Assembly (NCBI GenBank): GCA_903831485.1 | Contig: CAIKXW010000078.1 | Location: 1-29,330 of the forward strand | From: an uncultured Alphaproteobacteria bacterium | GTDB lineage: Bacteria; Pseudomonadota; Alphaproteobacteria; Caulobacterales; Hyphomonadaceae | Direction: 5' to 3' | Length of the DNA stretch: 29,330 bases | Part shown: in pieces, positions 23,001-29,330 of the stretch | How the letters are laid out: every line of letters starts with the position of its first letter | Numbering within the stretch: the stretch's first letter is position 1 | The notes under the pieces: generated by a model | Told to the model about the DNA's origin: nothing | The model's database searches: none | The model's input: only the letters and a program-made list of their open reading frames with translations | Made by a program: the position numbers and the translations under genes

Positions 23001-23360
23001 ATGCGTATCATTGCAAGCATCGCCGCTGTCGCTGTCGCCGCAACGGCAATCAACGGAACCGCGTTGGCACATCACGGCTGGGACGCCTATGACGCCGCGA
23101 AGCAGCAGAAAGTCACCGGCACGATTTCCGAGCTGAAATGGGAACAGCCCCACGCCGTCCTGTTCGTCACCGTTGCCGGCAAGAAACAGGAAGTCTGGCT
23201 TTCCCCCCTGCAACGCATGGTCGACCGCGGCCTGCAGAAGGAAGCGCTGAAAGTCGGCAAGACCGTCACCGTCGACGTTCAACCGCACAGCCAGCGCGCC
23301 AACGAATGGAAAGCCCTGGCCATCACCGTGGACGGCAAGGACTTCAACCTGATGCGTTGA
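23001..23360 (+). CDS. DUF6152 family secreted protein
   Basis: A 119-residue exported protein. A signal peptide (about 1-25, ending ALA) is followed at once by the family's HHGW motif (H26-H27-G-W), then a single OB-like beta domain with KVTGTISELKWEQPHAVLFVTV and EVWLSPLQRM. DUF6152 proteins are small periplasmic proteins of unknown function, often near the WGQPDLQGIW-type secreted proteins; the His pair at the mature N-terminus suggests copper binding, which is speculation. The ATG at 23001 has a near-consensus AAGGAGG ribosome binding site, stronger than most in the window, suggesting high expression. It lies between fumC and an acyl-CoA dehydrogenase. Confidence 0.88.
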   Translation: MRIIASIAAVAVAATAINGTALAHHGWDAYDAAKQQKVTGTISELKWEQPHAVLFVTVAGKKQEVWLSPLQRMVDRGLQKEALKVGKTVTVDVQPHSQRANEWKALAITVDGKDFNLMR

Positions 23361-23383
23361 TGGAGGGCCGGCACTCTCTGGAC

Positions 23384-23403
23384 CGCCGGGCCCATGCCCG
23401 GCG
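23384..23403 (+). repeat. Intergenic palindrome, copy 2
   Basis: CGCCGGGC, loop CCAT, GCCCGGCG, then TTCC: the same arms and flank as the copy at 11850-11869, with only the tetraloop changed. It lies in the 85-base gap between the DUF6152 and acyl-CoA dehydrogenase genes. Confidence 0.65.
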
Positions 23404-23445
23404 TTCCCCGATGACAGGCCGGTTGCGCCGCGCTAACTAGCGGCC

Positions 23446-25203
23446 ATGCCCTACAACGCCCCGATCCCGCAGATCACCCACACCCTCGCCCGCATCGCGC
23501 GGCTCGATGAGCTGGCCGCCACCGGCGCCTTCCCCAATTTCGATCCGGATCTCGTCGGCCCGATCCTGGACGAAGCGAACAAGCTCGCGCGCGACGTACT
23601 CGCTCCCCTCAATCCGATCGGCCACAAGACAGGCGCGAAGCTGGGCGACAATGGCGTGATCGCCGCGCCCGGCCTCGCCGACGCATATCGCCAGTTCGTC
23701 GAGGGTGGCTGGATGGGCCTCGCCTTCCCCGAAGCGTTCGGCGGACAGGGCCTGCCCAAACCGCTGGCGCTCGCCGTGTTCGAGATGATCCACGGCGCCA
23801 ACATGGCGTTCGGTCTCTGCCCGCTGCTCTCCTTCGGCGCCATCGAGGCGCTGCTCGCCCATGGCTCGCCCGAGCTGCAGCAGATGTATCTGCCGAAGCT
23901 GATCTCAGGCGAGTGGACCGGCGCGATGAACCTCACGGAACCGCAAGCCGGTTCCGATGTCGGCGCGCTCACAACGAAGGCGATGCCGAACGGCGATGGC
24001 TCGTACAGCATATCCGGCCAGAAAATCTACATCACGTGGGGCGACCACGACATGACGGAGAACATCATCCAGCTGGTGCTCGCGCGCCTGCCCGATGCTC
24101 CGCCCGGCTCCAAGGGTATCTCGCTCTTCGTCGCGCCGAAGTTCTTCGTGAGGCCGGATGGCTCGCTGGGCGACCGCAACGCGTTCAAGTGCATAGGCCT
24201 CGAGCACAAGATGGGCATACACGCCTCCCCCACCTGCGTGATGGAATACAGCGGCGCGAAGGGCTGGCTGGTCGGCGAAGAGAACAAGGGCCTCGCCGCC
24301 ATGTTCACGATGATGAATTCGGCACGCCTCAATGTCGGCCTCGAGGGCGTCGCCGTCGGCGAGGCAGCACTGCAGGCTGGCGTCGCATACGCTAAGGATC
24401 GCAAACAGGGCTCTATCCCGGGCGAGAAAGGCGCCGTCGCTATCATCCGCCATCCCGACGTGCAGCGCATGCTACTCACCATGGCGGCCAACGTGCAGGC
24501 CGCCCGCGCCATCTGCTATGCCTGCGGCGCAGCCGCCGACATCGCCGAACACCACCACGATGAAGCCGCACGCAAACAGGCCAAGTCACGCGAAGACCTG
24601 CTAACGCCGCTGGCCAAGGCCTGGTCCACCGATCGCGCCATCGACGTCACCAATCTCGGCGTGCAGATCCATGGCGGCATGGGCTTCATGGGCGAGACCG
24701 CCGCCTCGCAATTCTATCTCGATGCCCGCATCACGCCGATCTATGAGGGCACCAATGGCATCCAGGCAATCGACCTCGCGGGCCGCAAGCTTTCCATGGA
24801 TGGCGGGGCCGCGATGCACGCGATGATCGCCGAAATCCGCGCCCACGCAGAAGAACTCGCGCGCATCAATGATAAAAGCTTCGGCTATCTCGGCGTCGTC
24901 CTTGATCAGGGCGCAGATGCGCTCGAAAGCGCCACCGACTATATGGTCGCCGAAATGAGCACGAACCGCGACAAGGGACTTGCCGCCGCTACCACCTATC
25001 TCAAGCTCGCAGGCGACGTCGTCGGCGGCTACTTCCTCTGCCGCTCCGCCCACGCCGCGCGCGACGAGGAAGACGACAGCGCCTCCCTTGCCCTCGCCTC
25101 CTACTTCGCCGGCGATACGCTCGTTCGCGCGGCCGGCACGGCCCGCGCCCTCAGCGAAGGCGCGGAAGCGGTGCACGCCGCCGCCGGCAGTCTGTGGGAC
25201 TGA
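23446..25203 (+). CDS. Acyl-CoA dehydrogenase, long form (DmdC-like)
   Basis: A 585-residue FAD enzyme that introduces a 2,3 double bond into acyl-CoA, passing electrons to ETF. Seen: an N-terminal helical domain, the FAD/substrate segment MNLTEPQAGSDVG (about 164-176), GQKIYITWGDHD, the signature GVQIHGGMGF and the catalytic base E434 in IYEGTNGIQ. The extra C-terminal helical domain of about 130 residues makes it longer than ordinary members (380-400) and matches the group that includes the methylmercaptopropionyl-CoA dehydrogenase DmdC; most of that group handle other acyl-CoAs, so a sulfur substrate should not be assumed. No strong ribosome binding site precedes the ATG at 23446. It may cooperate with the HADH gene of the window, although they are 14 kb apart. 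Confidence 0.95.
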   Translation: MPYNAPIPQITHTLARIARLDELAATGAFPNFDPDLVGPILDEANKLARDVLAPLNPIGHKTGAKLGDNGVIAAPGLADAYRQFVEGGWMGLAFPEAFGGQGLPKPLALAVFEMIHGANMAFGLCPLLSFGAIEALLAHGSPELQQMYLPKLISGEWTGAMNLTEPQAGSDVGALTTKAMPNGDGSYSISGQKIYITWGDHDMTENIIQLVLARLPDAPPGSKGISLFVAPKFFVRPDGSLGDRNAFKCIGLEHKMGIHASPTCVMEYSGAKGWLVGEENKGLAAMFTMMNSARLNVGLEGVAVGEAALQAGVAYAKDRKQGSIPGEKGAVAIIRHPDVQRMLLTMAANVQAARAICYACGAAADIAEHHHDEAARKQAKSREDLLTPLAKAWSTDRAIDVTNLGVQIHGGMGFMGETAASQFYLDARITPIYEGTNGIQAIDLAGRKLSMDGGAAMHAMIAEIRAHAEELARINDKSFGYLGVVLDQGADALESATDYMVAEMSTNRDKGLAAATTYLKLAGDVVGGYFLCRSAHAARDEEDDSASLALASYFAGDTLVRAAGTARALSEGAEAVHAAAGSLWD

Positions 25204-25269
25204 CTTTCTGGACGCTTGACGGACCGCGCCACGCCAGTGAACGCTGCCGCTTGATCCAAGGGGACGTCG

Positions 25270-27039
25270 ATGAAGCGCGTAATCCTGGCCATCGCTTTCG
25301 TAGGCCTCGCGGCCTGCTCCAGCCTTCCTGCCAGCAACTCCGAAACAACTGCGGACCAGCGCTTCCGCGCCATCTACGAAGCCGAGTGGGACTGGCGCAA
25401 GACCATCGACCCGGCCGACGGCCAGCAGGATGAAAGCGACGCCGCGCCCGGCCCCTCCACCTGGCCTCGTGTCGATTCGGCCACGCAGGCAACCCGCCTC
25501 GCCTACTGGCAGGACGTGATGCAACGCCTCAACGCGATCGACCCGGCCACACTCTCAGCCGACGAGCGCATCAATTACGGCATCTATCGCGAGCAGATTG
25601 CCATCAACATCCTGCGCATCCAGTTCCGCGAGCACGAAAAGCCGCTCAACGCGGACACCACATTCTGGACGACCGTCGCCTCGTCCGCCCCGCGCGCCTT
25701 CCTCAACGAAGCACAGGCCCGCGCCTTCATCGCGCGCCTCGCCGACACGCCGCGCTATTTCGACGACGAGATCGCCAACATGAAGCTCGGCCTCGCCCGC
25801 GGCTTCACCCCGCCCCGCATCACGCTCAAGGCCCGAGACCGCTCGATCATCGCCGCCTATGGCGAGAAGACTCCCGAACAGTCCGCGTTCTACGGGCCCT
25901 TCAACAATCTGCCCCAGTCTATCCCGGTCGAAACCCGCGCCGCGCTGCAGGCAGAAGCGAGCAGGGTCATCGCGGAAAGGGTTTTCCCCGCCTACGCAAA
26001 GGTCCACGCCTACTACACGACGGAATACTTCCCGCGGACCACGACCAACCTCGCGGCTACCAGCCTGCCAGATGGCGATGCGTACTACCGCGCGCAGATC
26101 CGCGAATACACCACGCTTAACCTCACAGCCGACGAGATCCACCAGATCGGCCTCAGGGAAGTCGCCCGCATCCGCGCCCGCATGGAGGAGCAGAAGACCC
26201 TCGCCGGCTTCACCGGAACGCTCCCGGAATTCCTCGCCTTCCTCCGCACGGACCCGCGATTCTACGCAAAGACACCCCAAGAACTGCTCAACCGCGCCGC
26301 GTGGATCGCGAAATCATTCGACGGCAAGGCGCATCTCTGGTTCGGCCGCCTGCCCCGCGCGCGCTTCGCCATCCGCTCCGTGCCTGACGACATCGCCCCC
26401 TTCTACACCGCAGGCCGCGGCGGCTCCGGCGGCTATCTCCTCAACACCTACAACCTGCCCTCGCGCGCGCTGTATTCGCTGCCTGCTCTCACGCTCCATG
26501 AGAGCGCACCCGGCCACTCCTTCCAGATCCCGCTCGCCGAGGAACAGACAGGCCAGCCTGACTTCCGCCGCCACAGCTACATCTCGGCCTATGGCGAAGG
26601 CTGGGCGCTCTACACCGAACTGCTCGGCGAAGAGATGGGCATTTACGAGACGCCCTACGAAGTCTTCGGCATGCTGAGCTACCAGATGTGGCGCGCCGCC
26701 CGCCTCGTCGTCGACACCGGCGTCCATGCAAAGGGCTGGAGCCGCGACCAGACCATCCAGTTCATGCTCGATAACACCGCTCTTGCGTCACACGAAGTCA
26801 CCACCGAAGTCGACCGCTACATTTCCTGGCCGGGACAAGCGCTGAGCTACTATCTCGGCGAGATGGCCATCGTCGAAGCGCGGGGGAAGGCCGAGGCCGC
26901 GCTTGGAGCGAAGTTCGACATACGCTTCTTCCACGACACGGTGCTGCAGCTTGGTTCCGTGCCGCTGCCGGTTCTCGCGGCGCGGATCGATGAGTGGATA
27001 GCAGACGGCGGTCCGGATCCGTATGCGGATGGGGACTGA
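25270..27039 (+). CDS. DUF885 family lipoprotein, putative metallopeptidase
   Basis: A 589-residue exported lipoprotein. The lipobox GLAAC (C16) follows a short signal, so it is anchored in the membrane facing the periplasm. The DUF885 family signature is seen as H410-E-S-A-P-G-H416, resembling the M32-like zinc motif HExxxGH, followed by YGEGWALYTELLGEE, where a downstream glutamate may complete the metal site. The chain is of usual length for the family. Function in bacteria is unproven; peptide or ester hydrolysis is the common guess. The ATG has AAGGGGA upstream. It converges on the symporter gene with an 11-base gap. Confidence 0.9.
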   Translation: MKRVILAIAFVGLAACSSLPASNSETTADQRFRAIYEAEWDWRKTIDPADGQQDESDAAPGPSTWPRVDSATQATRLAYWQDVMQRLNAIDPATLSADERINYGIYREQIAINILRIQFREHEKPLNADTTFWTTVASSAPRAFLNEAQARAFIARLADTPRYFDDEIANMKLGLARGFTPPRITLKARDRSIIAAYGEKTPEQSAFYGPFNNLPQSIPVETRAALQAEASRVIAERVFPAYAKVHAYYTTEYFPRTTTNLAATSLPDGDAYYRAQIREYTTLNLTADEIHQIGLREVARIRARMEEQKTLAGFTGTLPEFLAFLRTDPRFYAKTPQELLNRAAWIAKSFDGKAHLWFGRLPRARFAIRSVPDDIAPFYTAGRGGSGGYLLNTYNLPSRALYSLPALTLHESAPGHSFQIPLAEEQTGQPDFRRHSYISAYGEGWALYTELLGEEMGIYETPYEVFGMLSYQMWRAARLVVDTGVHAKGWSRDQTIQFMLDNTALASHEVTTEVDRYISWPGQALSYYLGEMAIVEARGKAEAALGAKFDIRFFHDTVLQLGSVPLPVLAARIDEWIADGGPDPYADGD

Positions 27040-27050
27040 CCTGCCGGCAG

Positions 27051-28511
27051 TTACTCCGCCGCCACCGGCCGCGCCCCACGCGCCGTCACGAGCGCCACGC
27101 CCACATATGCCACCAGCGCTGCTAGAACGGCCAGCACATAGCCGCTCTCGTCATTGGCCTGGAAGTACCATGGCAGCGCCGCCGCGGCTTCCTCGCCGGC
27201 GAACAGGCTGTAGCCCCACGACACCACGCCATTACCGAAGAAGCTCATTGTCAGCCCGGTCAGCAGCGCCGCCACTGCCGCGCGCTCGTCACCCAGCTTC
27301 GAGTGCAGGCCGAACATCAGCGCGACAACGATGCCCGCCGAGCCGAAGGACGAAGCGATTTCCACCAGCCCCTGGATGCTCTCGCCCGAAGCCGCGGTGG
27401 CGAACGCTGCGATGCCGGTCAGCGCCGTGATCACCCGGCCCACGCGCACGCGGCTCTTCTGCGACAGGTTGGGCGCCATAGGCTCCACCAGGTTGCGCGT
27501 CGCAATCGCGGAGATCGCAAGCAGCGTCGTATCCACCGTCGAAAGGATCGCCGACACCAGCGCGCCCATGACGATCACGTAGAGCACCGGGTCGAGATAT
27601 TGCTGCGCCAGTTGCGGCAGGAACTGGTCCGCTCCACCGTCCGGGACGAACCCCGCCGCGCCGCCAAGCAGTCCGATGATCACCGGAATTGATCCGATCA
27701 CAAGGTAGAGCCCTGCCGCGAGATAGCATCCCCTCCGCGCCACTGAGGCCGACGTGGCGCCCAGAAAGCGAGAGATCGCCTCCTGCACCACAAGCGAGCC
27801 GACAACGGGGATCATCCAAGTGTTGAGCGTTGCAAGCAGGCTGACGGGCGCGCCGGTCTCGTCCAGAGCGATGAAAGACAGCTGTTCGGGCGTGATGCTG
27901 GCGAAGGAGAAATTCTGGCTCGCAAGCACAGCGATCAAAAGCACCACCAGCCCGACGATGAGTATGCTGCCTTGCACGATATCTGTGATCACGTCCCCGA
28001 ACAGTCCGCCCACGGCCGTGTAGGCGACGATCACCGCCGTCGCGATGATGAGGCATGTCGTTAGGTCAAGCGTGGTGACCTCGGATACGACAAAGCCCAG
28101 CGCCAGAAGCTGCGCCGACGCCCAGAACAGCGAGCTCGGAATGCTCAGCAGGGCCGCAAGCATGTTGGCGGTCGGGCCAAAGCGCTGGCGGAAGAAATCC
28201 ACGAACGTCATCACGCCCGCTTCGCGGAGTTTGAAGGCGATGAAGGTCGCCATCGCGAGCAGGCAGAGAGTATAGCCGAACGGGTCCGCGCTGCTGGCCG
28301 ACAGGCCCTGCTCCGCCACCGCCCCAGACGCGCCAACCACGGCCTCGGCGCCGAACCATGTCGCGAACACTGACATCGCCACGGCGAACACGCCCAGCTT
28401 TCGGCCGGCGACGAAGTAATCCGCTTCCACCTTGATGAAGCGCGATGCGAAGAACGCGATGCCGAACTGCATGACGAGATACGCCAGCAGCGCGAAAGGC
28501 AGAAGATTCAT
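27051..28511 (-). CDS. Sodium:solute symporter family transporter
   Basis: A 486-residue polytopic inner-membrane protein with about 13 hydrophobic segments, belonging to the SSS family (Na+-coupled uptake of sugars, amino acids, nucleosides, acids or vitamins). Seen: an N-terminal LPFALLAYLVMQFGIAFF helix, FVAGRKLGVFAVAMSVFATW, the TFVDFFRQRFG loop, and MGALVSAILSTVDTTLLAIS, the family region near TM8 where the Na2 site (Ser/Thr pair) lies. The S-T-x-D-T pattern is present. The ATG at 28511 starts the first helix; an in-frame TTG at 28529 would add six residues. Substrate cannot be assigned. It follows a degenerate MalK-like ATPase gene by 107 bases. Confidence 0.92.
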   Translation of the reverse strand: MNLLPFALLAYLVMQFGIAFFASRFIKVEADYFVAGRKLGVFAVAMSVFATWFGAEAVVGASGAVAEQGLSASSADPFGYTLCLLAMATFIAFKLREAGVMTFVDFFRQRFGPTANMLAALLSIPSSLFWASAQLLALGFVVSEVTTLDLTTCLIIATAVIVAYTAVGGLFGDVITDIVQGSILIVGLVVLLIAVLASQNFSFASITPEQLSFIALDETGAPVSLLATLNTWMIPVVGSLVVQEAISRFLGATSASVARRGCYLAAGLYLVIGSIPVIIGLLGGAAGFVPDGGADQFLPQLAQQYLDPVLYVIVMGALVSAILSTVDTTLLAISAIATRNLVEPMAPNLSQKSRVRVGRVITALTGIAAFATAASGESIQGLVEIASSFGSAGIVVALMFGLHSKLGDERAAVAALLTGLTMSFFGNGVVSWGYSLFAGEEAAAALPWYFQANDESGYVLAVLAALVAYVGVALVTARGARPVAAE

Positions 28512-28551
28512 TCCCGGTATTCCCCGCAATCAGCCGTAGACGCCAATGCTA

Positions 28552-28565
28552 GGGCAGGATTGCCC
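28552..28565 (-). terminator. Small hairpin between ABC-like and symporter genes
   Basis: GGGCA/TGCCC arms around GGAT, between the stop of the ABC-like gene (28619) and the symporter start. It is short and without a T-run, so it is at best a weak stop or a processing signal on minus-strand transcripts. Confidence 0.25.
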
Positions 28566-28618
28566 GTCTTAGAAGTGTCACGTTCGGCAAAATGGCGCGG
28601 CGCCTGTTCGCAGGGCAG

Positions 28619-29330
28619 TCACGAGAGTGCATTGCCCGCCGCATCGAACATCATCAGGCGCGACCGATCGACAAACGCGTTCAGCAGCACGCCCGCATGC
28701 GGCGCGGTGAATGTCAGCGGGCACATCCAACGCGCGCCCGCAAAAGTCACCGGCAGGTAGCCGCCACGCACAGGCGCAGCCGCCCGCACCACAAAGCGCA
28801 GACATGCGGCGCTTGCGCGTTCCAGCGCCACATCCTCCGGGTGAAAGGCCAGCGTGCACACGCCCTCCGACGGCAGTGCGACGCTCTCCGGCAATTGCAG
28901 ACGCGAGCCATCAGCCAGCAGCCATCGCCCGTCGCGGGCCGTCATCGCCAGCGTGTTGAGCTGCGGCCAGGACGTGGCGATCGCACTGGCAAGATTCACC
29001 GGATGCGCCGCCACCTCATCTGCACGGCCTGACTGGATCACACGCCCGCCCGCGACCACGGTGATATCGCCGTTAAGCGCCAGCGCTTCGCCCGCGCTTG
29101 CCGCCAGCAAGACGACAACGCCTGTCGCCTGCGCGAGCAGTCCAGGCAGGGCCAGCAGCAGCTCATCGCTCGCAACGGGATCAAACTGCGCGGTCGGTCC
29201 GTCGATGATCAGCAATGCCGGGCGCGCCGCCACCGCCTGCGCAAGCGCAAGCTTCATCCGCTGCACAGCCGACAGGCTAGAGAGCTTGTCTTCCACCCGC
29301 GCGGACAGACCCGCCAGCGCCGCAACCTCG
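28619..29330 (-). CDS. Degenerate ABC transporter ATP-binding protein, C-terminal part
   Basis: The last 236 residues of a MalK/UgpC-type ATPase subunit, cut by the right edge. Visible are a signature-like LSAVQR (usual LSGGQ), then the Walker B strand LLIIDGP, then the D-loop region TAQFDP, and a C-terminal TOBE-like domain (LAFHPEDVALE, VRAAAPVRGGYLPVTF, VDRSRLMMFD). Two catalytic positions are changed: the Walker B glutamate is glycine (IIDGP, 29196-29210), and the switch histidine (usual THDQxEA) is replaced, the segment reading LAASAGEALAL. Walker A lies outside the window. It may be the inactive half of an asymmetric ATPase pair, or a decaying gene. The frame is open throughout, arguing against simple decay. 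The neighbouring symporter is on the same strand. Confidence 0.8.
   Translation of the reverse strand, partial: EVAALAGLSARVEDKLSSLSAVQRMKLALAQAVAARPALLIIDGPTAQFDPVASDELLLALPGLLAQATGVVVLLAASAGEALALNGDITVVAGGRVIQSGRADEVAAHPVNLASAIATSWPQLNTLAMTARDGRWLLADGSRLQLPESVALPSEGVCTLAFHPEDVALERASAACLRFVVRAAAPVRGGYLPVTFAGARWMCPLTFTAPHAGVLLNAFVDRSRLMMFDAAGNALS

Noticed and set aside
23446..25203. Naming the acyl-CoA dehydrogenase dmdC
   Set aside because: The extended C-terminal domain is shared by many acyl-CoA dehydrogenases; no DMSP-pathway neighbours are present.
1..29330. CRISPR array, tRNA, rRNA or riboswitch
   Set aside because: No regularly spaced repeats, no cloverleaf with CCA-end or TΨC-like motif and no rRNA-like stretch were noticed; a covariance-model scan would be needed to exclude short RNAs.

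Overview
The window is about 64% G+C chromosomal DNA from an alphaproteobacterium. The protein set looks most like Caulobacterales/Hyphomonadaceae or a related heterotroph: a LepA of alphaproteobacterial type, TetR-controlled lipid and CoA genes, secreted DUF6152-type proteins, a DUF885 lipoprotein and a DmdC-like acyl-CoA dehydrogenase. That placement is inference; no rRNA or other taxonomic marker is present. I see no tRNA, rRNA, CRISPR array, insertion sequence or integrase. About 20 complete genes are present, plus two cut by the window ends (lepA on the left, an ABC ATPase-like gene on the right).

Left part (1-5.6 kb): the start of lepA (minus) diverges from a membrane-anchored GH16 glycanase. 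Next comes an unusual exported fusion protein: a cysteine-less redoxin-like domain, a c-type haem domain, a peptidylglycine-monooxygenase-like copper core with all six copper ligands, and a C-terminal EF-hand. A strong Rho-independent terminator closes it. A minus-strand pair follows (DUF1295 membrane protein, then a cyclopropane-synthase-like methyltransferase), overlapping by ATGA; it looks like a lipid-modification operon.

Middle (5.6-14.3 kb): a two-gene ABC exporter converges on a 3-hydroxyacyl-CoA dehydrogenase, sharing a CTAG stop. A SpoIIAA-like protein diverges from a TetR regulator. The regulator's stop overlaps a degenerate, C-terminally truncated acyl-CoA-synthetase-like gene, followed by a carboxymuconolactone-decarboxylase-family protein overlapping a short-chain dehydrogenase. 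Then come a PilZ-domain protein and a DUF983 zinc-ribbon membrane protein.

Right part (14.3-29.3 kb): an RND efflux operon (adaptor then pump, minus) diverges from its probable TetR repressor, with a perfect inverted repeat between them. A secreted protein of unknown function and a solitary RusA-type Holliday-junction resolvase (both minus) lead to fumC, a DUF6152 secreted protein, a long-chain-type acyl-CoA dehydrogenase and a DUF885 lipoprotein peptidase (all plus). A Na+/solute symporter and the tail of a degenerate MalK-like ATPase (both minus) end the window.

The common theme is fatty-acyl/CoA metabolism (HADH, ACAD, SDR, AMP-binding, CFA-like), the TCA cycle (fumarase) and envelope transport. 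The points most worth following are the copper/haem/EF-hand fusion, the pseudoenzyme-like AMP-binding protein coupled to a TetR gene, the stand-alone RusA, the degenerate ABC ATPase, and a repeated intergenic palindrome.
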